Assembly (NCBI GenBank): GCA_945643635.1
Contig: CALZFC010000100.1
Coordinates: 1,111,501-1,175,500 of the forward strand
Length of the DNA stretch: 64,000 bases
Origin: Allodiplogaster sudhausi
Lineage: Eukaryota; Nematoda; Chromadorea; Rhabditida; Diplogasteridae
Reading direction: 5' to 3'
In this document: in pieces, positions 12,125 to 23,400 of the stretch
Layout: every line of letters starts with the position of its first letter
Numbering within the stretch: position 1 is the stretch's first letter
Made by a program: the position numbers and the translations under genes
Notes under the pieces: generated by a model
Database searches by the model: none
Told to the model about the DNA's origin: nothing
Seen by the model: only the letters and a program-made list of their open reading frames with translations

Positions 12125-12630
12125 TTTAAAGAAGGGCGATCACCGAAAATACAGTAATGTGCGTTCAAACGTACAAATATTTCGAACGGAAGTCCGTTTA
12201 ATTACTCAAAAATGTACGGTAGACTAGGAATGTGCGTGTGTTTTTTGAAGCGGGTTGTTATTGCTGTTATACCTATTTGATAATGTTTTGCGTAACAAGA
12301 ATTTATAAAAACATTTTCTAAAACAAATGAACCAAAAGGTGATAAAGCATTCACCATAACAATTTCTTCAAATCCTTGTAATTTTATTTTCCCGCGATGG
12401 GTACGTGGCCGTGAATTTGGGATTCTACCGATGTGTTCTGCTTTTTCCCTGGCACACCAATCACAAATTCATTCAAAATTTGCATTTTAAAGTTCATTAT
12501 ACTTGAATATGGAACTTTCTTGTACATTTTCATATACATATTCTTTTTCTGCATGCCCCAGACTATTCGAAAATAACTAAGATGGTTCATTTATCGTCAA
12601 TGACTTTTCGGTGATCGCGCTCCTTTAAGG
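12125..12630. mobile_element. About 505-bp MITE nested in the larger element
   Basis: The left end TTTAAAGAAGGGCGATCACC, continuing into GAAAA, is mirrored by TTTTCGGTGATCGCGCTCCTTTAAGG at the right. The inverted ends are about 26 bp and again enclose a TTAA core. The same terminal motif (GGAGGGCG...CCGAAAAAT) bounds the element at 34884-35090. No coding sequence inside is convincing. Confidence 0.65.
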
Positions 12631-12967
12631 GGGTAATTATCCCACGCCGTACATGGGCCAAATGTTACGACTCAGACGTAACTTTGTAAATTTCAAGAAA
12701 ACGATGAATAATTTTGTCAATGATAGTAATTGTATGTATATTCCAATTTCCCATATGATGAGTAAAAATATTGTAAAGTCTGTGAATGTTAATAATATAA
12801 TAGAGTAATTTCGAAGTGAACAGCATGCTAATAATGTTGTTTGGATAATTGATATATGTCATGAAAATTCTGGAAGATATATATTGATATTTAATGAGGA
12901 GCACGAATGATATCAAATCGACGAAGGATATCATCTCGATATTGAGGAAGCATTTGAATGCTGGCAT

Positions 12968-13336
12968 GAATAGAGATAGTACCTTCAGGAATCTCTAAAG
13001 TGCGATCGATGTTGTATCGATGATCGAGACCCTTCCCTTAGTGAGTTCGATTCGAGAAGTTGAGATACAAGGAAAGCGTTTAGGATCGTGAATAGCTTCG
13101 TCTGGATAGAAGTTCAGTTGAATGTAATCAACTTCTGCTGCACATCCGTACATTAGCGGATGAGGAAAGTAAACGTTAGATACGCAGCTGTGGTGGTTGC
13201 GGTTAAAGAAATCCCACTGAAACACAAACGGAATCACCTGAGGAGCTCTCGAATCAAGACGTATGGAAGCCTGTAGACATGAGCGGTTCTGCCCAGACAG
13301 CACTAAGACGCGTCCACGATGAACTTTTCTGACCAT
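12968..13336 (-). CDS. Possible captured coding fragment in the TTAA element
   Basis: A frame starting ATGGTGCGG-like sequence at 13336 runs 113 codons, with a non-repetitive composition rich in aromatic and basic residues (QWDFFNRNHHSC and YGCAAEVDYIQLNFYPDEAI). A second open segment in a shifted frame continues below 13000 (IPEGTISIHASIQMLP then QYRDDILRRFDII) and ends in TAA near 12893. Together they could be one protein interrupted by a frameshift or small intron. I do not recognise a family, and it could also be chance. Confidence 0.3.
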
Positions 13337-13641
13337 AAGTCATGATAATCTCTACATATTATTCATTGATTAGCCCCTGTAAGTGATTTGAGACATGCTT
13401 TGAACTTGTTTAATCATGTAGCTGTAATGAATCTATAATTCCACCACATTACTTAGTCATTGCAAAGCGTTGGAATAAACACGCTTATGTTGACTGACGA
13501 TGAGCACAGTTCACTATGAAGAAATTTTCAGTTGGTGAAAATAAAATACAAAATACAACGTTTGAGCAAGGCTATGGAGCTATAAGATGTTTCCGACCGA
13601 AAATATGTTTTTTGCTTGTTTGCAAAACATTGCAAAAACTT

Positions 13642-13690
13642 TGCCCCGAGCGGGGTTCGAACCCGGACCTCTTGCATGGAAGGTTGGAGG
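13642..13690 (-). repeat. tRNA-Ala-like 3' half in right inverted repeat
   Basis: Minus-strand partner of 11651-11702, containing CATGCAAGAGGTC and GGTTCGAACCCC. It is the mirrored position in the 2,985-bp element. Confidence 0.5.
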
Positions 13691-14632
13691 TTGAGTTTAA
13701 GTGCAAATACCCAAAATACGTACAATTCGATTTTTTTTAAAGTTGGCTAGCTTTGTAGCAAATTTAATGGGCTTTCTTTCTATGAACAGCTTACCTACCC
13801 CGCGGAGGCTTTGCTACCTGAAAACCTCGAAAAACCATCTTTAAAAATATGTTTTTGCGATTTTTGCAGCTTTAAAATTTTTTCGCGAAAAAGAGATCGT
13901 TTTTAAAGAGAATTTCAAGATCTATGGATTGCAAGAAAGAGATTTCAAAAATATTAAGAAATAACTGATTTATGGGCATGTGAATTTTAGAACAAAAATG
14001 CAGCTAACTCGTACAGAAATTTTTTTTCGAATTCAACACTTTACAGTTTTGTTGAGCATGTCGAGTAGTACAAATGTTCTAGTTTTCAGCTATTTTAAAA
14101 ATCAAAAATTTCCTAGTACAGCACTGTATTACGACCTGCTCGAGCCTTACAGATAGGCTGTCTTAAACGTTTGAACTGATTGAAACCAAAAACCATTTAA
14201 ATTCCTCCTGATAAACAATAAACTTCCCAAACAACAATCGCCACATTTCTTCATCATACATATAACGGTGTTTATTTACTATTTATACATATATGTAGAC
14301 ATTTAATTAATCAGTGAACAGATCCTTTAATACACATGTGTTCAAAAGATGTATCCAGCTTATGATCACTCGCTTGTGTGCTCTTTTGTTTCGAACTTAT
14401 GAATGTGGTGACTTGGTCAAAGCAAGCAAGAAAATGGAGAGATCAAGATGAAGATGCAGGTTGTGACGAGCAAAAGCTTCTCCGTGCAGCTTTGGCTCGT
14501 CACCAACGAAATAGCACAGCGCGGAGAATAAAAGAAGTCGCGGCACTCTGCCTGCCCTCAGGTAGGAGAGATTCTATTGAAATTTGCAACCCAACAGAGC
14601 AAAGATTATGTTCTGCTCCTGCCAGGACTTTC

Positions 14633-14706
14633 GCAAGTAGCATCTAGTGGATAACATGATTGCGTAACAGTATGCAAGTCTAGGCTTCGAATCCCCGTGC
14701 CGGCAA
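14633..14706 (+). repeat. tRNA-derived (SINE-like) segment, right copy
   Basis: A-box-like TAGTGGATAACATG and B-box-like CTTCGAATCCCC are separated by a tRNA-like distance, with a GTGCCGGC 3' end. The upstream frame at 14378-14647 is conserved with 5152-5394 (RKWRD, AALARHQRNST and SIEICNPTEQRLC blocks) although frameshifted between copies. This points to a repeat body rather than a gene. Confidence 0.5.
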
Positions 14707-15472
14707 AACATTTGCAAAGATTTTTTAGAATGTGATGAGCTCGAGATGTTGCCAGCTTGTTCTCAGCCTGTGACAAGAACGCCAATGTTTTGCGAACAAG
14801 TGTTCCAAACATGTTTCAAACATCAGACAGATTGAATGAGCGGCAGGATTCCAAATAAAAAAAATCGCAGAGTTTCTGACAATTCCCTGGTAAGCACTAA
14901 CCCTTAAAGGAGCATGAACACCCAAAACTCCTGCGCGGAAAAATCTGTTTGGATCTGCCGAGATACTGTTGCGCAATTCCCTATTATTATGACATTTGTA
15001 CTGCAAACACTATTCACGGACTCGTAAAAAAAACGTTTAGAAAAGTTTTGAAAGTGAAACTTCTTCTTTGATATTTTGATATTTCATCGGGAATCTTTGC
15101 AGAGCTACATCAAACCACAATAAGAATTAGGAAAAGGCTGTTTTCATTTATTTGTAAATTGAAAGAGTAACCCTCAGTGAGTCATAGACCAATGTTGAAC
15201 CGGATGAGAAACGATTATGCAGACGGAAGCTAACGTTTTCCTCAAAATGTCTTTCGTCTTCAATATTTACTGCATTCTTTTTTTGGCAAAACTTCTATCA
15301 CATTTTGTCTAGCAAGGATAAGTCAGCAGCAAGGACTCCTAACAATTGAGCACAACTTCTTGTGAACGATGAAAAAACTTGTTTTTTTTTTTCTTCTTTC
15401 TTGGCTTGTCAGCTGTGGGGAACGATCGTCATTTCCGTTCTACCGTTGTGTGGTCAGATCTATTATACTTGC

Positions 15473-15622
15473 TTTAAAGGAGCATGAAACTCACCCATAA
15501 TTTATTAGACTTTTTCACATTGTTGTGTTCGTGTCTTTTTATCTTTTTTAAACACACACATTCTCTCTCGTCCTTGTGCCAGGAAAGGCGTGAATTCAAG
15601 AATGAGTTTTTTCCCATAAAGT
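15473..15622. mobile_element. MITE copy (TTAA family)
   Basis: Inverted counterpart of 4353-4502, bounded by CTTTAAAGGAGCATGAAAC and GAGTTTTTTCCCATAAAG. The TTAA at the second end has mutated to TAAA. Confidence 0.6.
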
Positions 15623-16154
15623 TCGCTCTCCGAGGCGCTTCGCGCGCGCTAAAATCCATCGACAATGCACCACTCGGAATAACAACTATGACTGGCTATG
15701 ATAATTCTACGACCATGAATAATTTTGGCCGTTCATTTCGTAGCCGCTCGATCGCCTACTTCCCCGTACGTCATCACATTGGCCCGACACGAGAATGGTC
15801 AAGTTATTGTTTTGTCAGAAGAATTTAGACTGGATTCCGCATGCTATTTCAACGTTTCTATTTTCCCTGTTGCTGAAATTCTTCGGTCCCAAGGCATTCA
15901 GGTGGCAAATGAAAAAGAATGCTATAGCCTACAAATACGACTATGTTTTACGCATACCTTTCGCATCGCTTTCTCTGTTGAAAGAAAAATTCCCTTTTCA
16001 CAAAATACTTATTGTATTTACGAGGAGCTCAAATCCACCGTACATTTAATGAGCACCTTATTGATTGATTTTGATTGATACATTATTTATCAGATGGAAC
16101 AATCCAGGGAGTTCTTTTAAGACCTCCTTGAACTTTCTCGCCTTTGCACACTTT

Positions 16155-16865
16155 CTACTGCGGAAGACGGCAGCAGAATCGCTCTTCGGAGGAGCTGTTC
16201 TGCCGTTGACACTCCTTGTAGCAATTTTCCGGGCAGCCAAACTCCTGGTCACAGACTGAAAAAAATGTGAACTGGTGAGAATGTTCATCGCTCCAGTGAA
16301 TCAATATTTTTACAAATTTAATTATTATTTAATAAGCTAAATGTTATAACCTCCAACTTGAAGATGATCAGGACAGAAGTGCTCCTTTTCCGAGGAGCAG
16401 CAAGAGCCATTCTCGCAGAAGCTGCCAGGCGGGCAGAGCGAGTCGAGGCATTCTAGGCATGGACACCAAACTTATTTTCTAGCAGGCATTTCCTATGAAT
16501 ATGAATATGTTTGGGTATAATCATACTAAACCATCGCTTTAAAGCAGTATTTCATAGTTGTGATAAATGAGAATACGATTAAAGGAGCTAAAAACTCGTT
16601 CTTGGATTAGGTTTTTTTTCCCGGAAAACGAGCATGTGATTAACAGAGGGACGCGACTACAATAGTCGGGAAGATTCAAATGGATTTTGTGATTGGTTTC
16701 GTGCTCCTTTAAGCCCGACTGACCGCCACTTGCGACGTATCCTGAAGAGCAGCCAGCCTTCGGCGCGTCTTGGCGAATGAGATTGAAATGAGCGCAGCCG
16801 ACAGTGAACAGGGCAACGGCAAGGAGCAGCGTGCAACGGATCGATCCAGAAGATGACGTCATCAT
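16155..16865 (-). CDS. Secreted cysteine-rich protein (13 Cys), intact copy
   Basis: Three exons (16724-16865, 16351-16452, 16155-16255) join in phase 1/1 to give 114 residues. The start is the first ATG of ATGATGACG; an upstream in-frame ATG at 16958 precedes the TATA-directed start region and is not used. A signal peptide (CTLLLAVALFTVGC) is followed by a mature domain with spacing SLCPPGSFCENGSCC, then FGCPENCYKEC and FCC near the end. The pattern resembles EB-type disulphide modules of nematode secreted proteins, though no family is certain. An extracellular role is likely. It diverges from the gene at 17518 across about 650 bp, which suggests a shared promoter region. Confidence 0.75.
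16577..16715. mobile_element. MITE in intron 1 of the secreted cysteine-rich gene
   Basis: Bounded by TTAAAGGAGC and GTGCTCCTTTAA, about 139 bp, with an internal palindromic CGACTACAATAGTCGGG that is seen again near 31600 and 40055. It is spliced out with the intron. Confidence 0.65.
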
Positions 16866-16939
16866 TATTTTGGATTTGAACGACTTGATAAAGGAATGCT
16901 CAGAGGAGATATTTTGTAGTGCAACCCGCTTCATCTTCC

Positions 16940-16947
16940 TATTTATA
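16940..16947 (-). promoter_or_regulatory. TATA box of the 13-Cys gene
   Basis: TATAAATA on the minus strand, followed by GG, 75 bp before the ATG at 16865. It is conserved in the left copy. Confidence 0.65.
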
Positions 16948-17453
16948 CTGCTGAGCATGAAGGCTGTTTCTGGCTGGCAGCCATATGACCAGCCGCGCGC
17001 TTGTTGATGCAGCTGTTTGTGAAATCATTTGACGAATGAAGCCTATATTGGGTGATCACAAAAGATCTATCTGCAGCATTCTGACTCTTCTACATCTGTA
17101 CAATCAGCTAATAACATTTTAGTAGGCAAAGATGCTTTTAGATGTTTCTCGACAATGAATACCAGTCGAGAAGATAAACTCGCTGCGGACTTTATTCACG
17201 CATGTACATAATTCGGAATTTTTACTAGCAATTGAGATCTAATTTACATACATTTCGTTGAATATGTGAACTCCATACTTTAAAACTAATTTTTCGTGAG
17301 TATCATCGCATGAAATCCACCAGCTGCCATGTACATATGTACATACATACATATTTGCGCAGGCGTCGAATAAGTTGAAATATTTGGGTGAAATGGCAGG
17401 ATTGAATGAGATTGCAAGAGTGTTTCCAGCTATTCAATCATTTATCATATTCA

Positions 17454-17461
17454 TATAAATA
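17454..17461 (+). promoter_or_regulatory. TATA box of the six-Cys gene
   Basis: TATAAATA followed by GGG, 57 bp before the ATG at 17518. In the left-arm copy this box is removed by a deletion of about 21 bp. Confidence 0.65.
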
Positions 17462-17517
17462 GGGCTAACATTGCATCTGAAGCAGCATCAATTGCAAATC
17501 TCACAAGCCAAGTAATC

Positions 17518-17923
17518 ATGTCTTCTTTCTCGCTGTTCGCGGTTCTCGTGCTTTCTGTCGCTCTCTTCTCTGTCGGCCTCGCAAACAACCGCTACCGTCG
17601 TCAATATAACGAGCTCGATTTCGAATGTCCTGAAGGATATCATTGGGATGGAGTCTTCGGTTAGTATAAACCTCTCTTCGTTGGCCCTTTAAATTATGTA
17701 TGTATATTATAATGTGCCGCTTAATTCCGAAAGTATTTCGAAGTGTTAATTCGCAGATTCGTGCTGGAATGGTGGAAAGTGCGCTTCGAAAGGAGTCTGC
17801 GTCAAGTACCAATGCTGCTACCCGGAAGGCCATTATCCCAGTGATGAGGAATATAAGAAAATGATGGAATGGGATTCGCAGGAAGAAGTCGCCGCTCAGG
17901 CATCGACGAGCGAGGCGGCCTAA
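17518..17923 (+). CDS. Secreted six-cysteine small protein, intact copy
   Basis: Exon 1 (17518-17659) and exon 2 (17757-17923) join in phase 1 across a 97-bp intron (GTTAGT...TTCGCAG) to give 102 residues. A clear signal peptide (FAVLVLSVALFSVGLA) precedes NNRYRRQY. The mature part has six cysteines with spacing C-x12-C-x5-C-x6-C-x4-CC, in the context SCWNGGKC...GVC...QCCYPEG, and an acidic tail rich in Glu and Ala. It resembles nematode EB-like or chitin-binding-like secreted modules, but the assignment is inference. It is divergently paired with the gene at 16155-16865. Confidence 0.75.
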
Positions 17924-18869
17924 AATGACTTTTTTTGAATTGTTTAATCTGATAAACCCCAGCTACTTGTTTGTTCAATCGCATGTATCATATTATTGGC
18001 CAACACAAAAGATCCCTCTGCAACATGCGATTCTTCTTCTTCTGCACAAACAATCAGAAAACAACACTTTAGCTGACAACGATGTTTTGACGAAAACATT
18101 GGAAAGGATGAGATACTGAATTTGGAGTAGTAAACACGCTAACATCTCCAAATGAATTGCGAAGCAAATTGCCAAAGCAAGAATTCTGAGGGACCGCTTC
18201 CCTTGGTTCTTTCTGGTCCTTTATAAGTCGATTACAGATAAAAATGGATGTGGAATATAATGATACATGTAAGTCGGAATGGCAATTGATAATTTATCAT
18301 TTTTATCGCATTTCATAATGAAATTCCAGGCGAGAAAATTAATTGTATTTTTGTTCAATGATGTTTGTGCTGTATTTACATACCCACATAGCATAGAAGT
18401 GTCTTTTCCAGGACTCTATTCTAGACGACTGACATAGCTAGCGATGGCTGGATTATATATTTAGGTGCAGTCGATAGCATTATCATACCTTCAAAGCCAG
18501 CTGCTTGTTTTTTTTGTTTTTCCGTGCTACTCCAACGGCCATTTCATTTTCACCTCCCATCCCACTAACACGTTCGCTCTTCTCTCCCTCCATATAGAGG
18601 CGTATGCACACAGTCAACTCCAAGCCGTTCGCCGCATTCTTGTTTATCATGAATATAGAAGTAGCTACACATAGTCTCGGTAGGCATTTTGCCTAGCTCA
18701 ATACATTGAAATCGACTCGATTTTTTTCGCATATTGTTTGTTCTATTTCACTATAGAATATTATATATATTGTGCAGTTTCAGTGAGTTTAAAGGTCAGC
18801 TACTACAACTACTTTACTTCGTTTCGCATTAATACATATATGCATCTGACACCTGCACGGGGCGGCATG

Positions 18870-19665
18870 AGGATGGAAGCTAGCCAAGAAGACGAATCGA
18901 GAATGACTAAGGGGACGAGGCGTACCACCTGCCGTCATTGTTGCGATAACGAGGTAGTCGCTCGTCGCAACTGCGTCTCCTGGAAAGAAAAAGAAAAAAA
19001 AGCAAAGTTTACATGTGCCAGGAGCAAAAACCATTCATTGTATAATTAAAAACGAGATATAAAAAAATTAAGATGAAATTATTCTTTCACTTACGAATAA
19101 GAAGAAAAATAATAATTTATTCTATCAAGACTAAACAAATTAGAAAAAAATCCTCTGAATACTTCATCGGAGGCGACCGGCCTTCATTCTCGTCATCATC
19201 ACTCTTCGCGTGCGGCTCGCAGACGCGTGGCTTCGAGAAGTTAGCAGCAGCTTAAAAAAAAACTCATTTTTAAATTCGCGCCCTTTTGCCTGATTAAAGG
19301 ATGCGACTTCTTGGGATTTGTTTGGTAGCGCACATTTATGTTTGATGGTCTTTCAAAAGATAAAAGATAGATAAAATATCCTCTTTTGCTTCTCATCTCC
19401 TGCTTATTGCTACGAGGCTAAAGTCATGTCTAAGCAGGCTATGAGTTGTGCGTGGGAATGGTGGATAACGAAGTTTGAACGAGACAAAACGAACGTTTAA
19501 CGGCGGCGGTCTCTTGAATGTTAGAGCGCAAGCCGAATGATCGCGAGGAGGCATTTCCTCCAGGTTCGCCGCCGAATATTTGGCGCACAATTGACGAGTC
19601 GTCGCCACGGCGCTCTTGGAGTGCTGCCCACGGATTCTGCTGGGCAAGCGTGCCGCCGCGCGAGA
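18870..19665 (-). CDS. Possible exons of an unresolved minus-strand gene
   Basis: Three spliceable blocks are visible on the minus strand. One runs down from 19665 with acceptor CAATAG and frame content QNPWAALQERRGDDSS. One near 19165-19253 reads ANFSKPRVCEPHAKSDDDEN. One near 18870-18987 lies between TTTCCAG and GCAG|GTGTCA. Each has open, non-repetitive coding character, but two frames are open in the first block and the phases could not be reconciled. There is no start or stop assignment and no family recognised. Confidence 0.3.
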
Positions 19666-20412
19666 CTATTGAGAAAAGAGAAGTTCATTCCAAAATTGAT
19701 CTCGAAATAAATTTATCCATCATACTGATCAAACGAATGAATGAATGAATTTTTGTTAATTATAGTAATTATAATACGCAAATCTATACTCTAGAACACG
19801 TTTGTCAATGTTTTCACTTAAATGTTTAAGGAAACCTGAAGAGAAGAGCGGCACGGAAAATGTTCGAGGCTGTACGAATGGCGAACTGAAAGAGAATTGG
19901 AGCCAACTTCTATGCATGTGTATTTCTTTTTTTCGAAGAAGAACAAAGAGAGAGAGAGATAATTAATTATGCACAACTATTAGTAGCACAGGTGTATTAA
20001 GCAAGGATTGCCAAGGATATTGCTACTTAAGAACCGCTCAGAGGCCAGAGATGTCCGCTATGGCTTCTATAGCAATAATAGCGGCATACGTTAGCCGAGA
20101 CGGATGTAGGTATGTATGAATACGAGAAAGTGGCATAAAATTTACGAACGTTTTCTGCTCCTCGGCAACTCTACTCGTCAGAACTTTGCTCTGCCATGGA
20201 CGGGCAGGCGACATCCTGATGTGAGATTGCTAATTATTTTCTTTTTTTTCTTCTTTAAAACTCATATAACATTTCTTTTTCTTTTTCCACTACTATCATT
20301 AATATTTGTTGATCGATTATAATAATTCTTTTTTTTACAGTTTTTCTTCTCTTTTACTCTAGTTGTGAAGAACGGACTTTACATAAATTATAATTTTTAA
20401 GTATAAGTTAAT
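18990..20412. other. Mostly non-coding interval
   Basis: Apart from the doubtful exons below 19665, nothing convincing is seen. A MITE-like fragment (AACTCATTTTTAAATTCGCGCC) lies at about 19260-19310. Confidence 0.4.
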
Positions 20413-23400
20413 TCAAGAATTAAAAAAAATGCATTTTCTCAATAACCTCGGTGTCTCCAACAAAATGATGTCGTCATCTTCATTCTTCGTCTCGCTCTTC
20501 TCTCTCACTTCTGCTTCATTCTCTTCATTCTCCAAAATGACGCAATCCTCCTGATCGCTATCTGCCACTGCAATTGACAACAGCTGCGTCTTCTCTCCAG
20601 CACTCGGGCAAGTCTTTCCCGTCTCGACAGATTCGCCTTCGAACTCTTCGATCAAGTATTCATCATGCCCGTCTTCATCTTCATTCGCAACATTTCCCGG
20701 AGCTTCGGCCGAGAGCTCACCTTCAAAACGAGATTTTCAACACAGTTAGCCAAAACTAGATTAACAATTACAGTGTTATTATTTTCGACCGGTATTTCCA
20801 TTCAAAAATTGAAGAAATTTGCTTCGAAGATTAGCCACCTGGTAATCTGATGCCCTCGTTTTCCTTTCCGTCATGGACATCTGCTTCGAATGGCGAGTTG
20901 GACTCAGCGCGAACTTCATCGTCAAGAATGACGCAATCATTTTCTTCTGCTTCGCCAATTCTCTGGAGAGAAAAAAAGAAGAGTATTTATCGTGGCGAGC
21001 TTTGATATGAACGATAGTTAATTATGATATCTTTTTTATACTGTCTAATCATTGCGAGACACCATTTTTCGTATTGAAACAAACAATAATTGTAAGATAA
21101 ACATTAAATAATAATAGTATCTTAATGTCGCTGACCACGCTTGCCTCAGAAATCTCGCGTTGTTCGGTGTCCTCGTCGACGTATGCATTCGAGGCAGCGG
21201 CAGCCGCCATCTCCTTCTCGTGCTCAATGATGCGACAGCGCGTCATCGCTTCGCGAAGCAAGAACACTTGTTCGAACTTGAAAAAGTACTGAGATCAATC
21301 GATACCTTTCACAACGTTCTCAGCAAACTTTATGTTATAATCGATACTAAATATTTATGTATTTCCTTTTTAACGATCATTATAACTCCTCCCAGCTTTG
21401 CAGATATTTAGGGAAATCGTGATATGATCTACCTCGGACTCGGTCATCTCGCATATGGCCGGCTTACAGCTCGAGCAGAGTGGCAGATCACAGAGGCAGC
21501 CGCCAGCCAGATGCTCGCGCACGTATTCATCACCGTAGTCAATCGTCAACTCACTGCCTGCGAAGATTTGACAGTTTTAAAATATGTTAATTTTGATTCT
21601 GACCAGCTGATAAAAGGATCGTGATTGGGAGAAAGAAAGAGAGAAAGGGAGAGATTGAGAGCAGGAATCAAAAAGAGAAATCCAAAAAGAAAGGCTAGCA
21701 GGAGAAAAATAGACATAGATAGCAACGAGAACGTGGAGCCGTAAGAAAGCCAAAAAAAAACTAACCAGCAAGTATTGATTCCGCGGCCACCAGCCAGACT
21801 TGCTCCTTGTTCACCGGGAGGCCGTAGTAGGCGACGCTGAAAAAAATTACTCAAAAATATATTCTCGTTCAAATCTCATTGTTATCTAAGATAAGCTATC
21901 GTGTCTCAGAAGCAAACCATTTTGTTAGTTTTAATAAATATTTTTATGGCTGTTATTAAGCCGCGCGGACCGAACAATCGTGAGGTTTGGGCCGCGCGAG
22001 TGTGAGATGAAACGGGCATGGTTTCCTTTGCCGTAGCAATCGATGTAATTCCGTCCAGATAGCTGAACGACGAGGTGGAAAAACAAATATGATAAAACAG
22101 ATTGACAACAACGTCATTTTTTTCAAGCAATATAAATGATTTCAAAAGCATATAATTTTTTGCTGCAGACACGGCTAACCCAGAGCGAGTACACAATAGA
22201 ATTGTTATCCTGTTCTGCAAGCGTGTCATCCTCGATCACATGTCCCGCAAATTCGAGGACAAGCTCACCTGAAAAATTAGTAAACCATAAGAAGTGAAAT
22301 ATAAAAAGGGTACTCATCTATTTTAAAATTGGTACATTATCGAAAAAAACCGTGTAAATATTTGCTTGAGATAAGAATAAAAACTCGGATGAAGAACTCT
22401 TTGATCATTTTTTTTTGCTTTCCGAAAGCTAGAGGACTTACCTTGAACGAGCGAAGAGAGTGTGCGCAAGCCGTACCCGATTACACGGTGGCGACGGACG
22501 CACTCGAATCTAACAATAAGAGCAATTACTGCATTCACAATGTGAGAATGGACTAGGCGAGTCTACATATTAGCGATTGATTAAAGTTGATTTTAAATGA
22601 CATATTATCAATTTATTTAATGGTGTGACCTCACACACCTTGCTGGTGCTTTCTTAGAAGTGTTGTTGCAACCGCCTTTGCAGCCACATTCAGGCGAACA
22701 CAAATAGATGACTTCCCGATGATAGTCGGGCTTGCGTACGATTCGTCGCGAACTTGGCTGAAGTAGACGTTAAATAGCTACACATATATGTACATTATAC
22801 TAATTATAATATTTTTTCAAAATATATTTTTTAACCATATGCACGTTGCCAAGAAATTTTAATATTTTTGAAAAAAAAACAAGATTTAAAAAGTGGCATT
22901 GGCTTGCGAACCTCGAAAAGTCCTTGGGCACTCCGTCGGATGCAGTCACATGTCGAAGGATCGCAGAACTCGTCTACGCAGGAGCACCGAACCTTAGAAA
23001 AATTTGTTTATTTCATATTACACTATATTTTGTGTCCACCGTATAAGACTTCCTCGACGTGCGATCTTCAATGATCGATGTTGCTGTGTACTCAAAGGCA
23101 AGGCTTTGCGCAATCGACCTGAATAATATTTAAAAAGATACATTAGAATACAATTAAATTGAAAATGTTTTCAAGAGAAGAGAAGCAAGTAAAAACAAGC
23201 GTTTATTCCTTTTAAAAATTACAAGCAAATAAAAATCCGGGCAAGAGTTTTTTTTCTTTGGAACAAACTCTGAGCAGTCTTCCAAGGAGTCTTCGACATC
23301 ATCGTACGCCGGAACGGGCTGTTCTGCACCGGTCGCGATATTTCTCAATATAATAAAATGTTAACTTTTATTTTAGAAAACAAATTAAGTCACAGATTTT

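Larger units (their letters stand above)
11178..14162. mobile_element. 2,985-bp TTAA-flanked element with ~0.74-kb inverted repeats
   Basis: TTAA (11174-11177) is followed by GACAGCCTATCTG. The mirror image CAGATAGGCTGTC ends at 14162 and is followed by TTAA (14163-14166). Inverted repeats run from 11178 to about 11925 and from about 13437 to 14162, roughly 90% alike by eye. The core holds a second, smaller inverted-repeat element (12125-12630) and weak open frames at 12665-13336. No transposase motif was recognised, so it is probably non-autonomous. TTAA duplication suggests a piggyBac-like mobiliser; this is inference. Confidence 0.75.
14330..17923. repeat. Right arm of the large inverted duplication
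   Basis: Mirror of 2120-5600. It contains the SINE-like block, a MITE and the two intact secreted-protein genes. This arm keeps intact splice sites, TATA boxes and reading frames that the left arm has lost, so it is the functional copy. Confidence 0.85.

Noticed and set aside
14633..14706. Functional tRNA gene
   Set aside because: A- and B-box-like motifs are present, but the acceptor stem does not pair well and there is no clear anticodon stem. It lies in a duplicated repeat block.
16865..16958. Upstream in-frame ATG (16958) as the start of the 13-Cys protein
   Set aside because: The TATA box at 16940-16947 places transcription start downstream of it, and the signal peptide follows the ATG at 16865.
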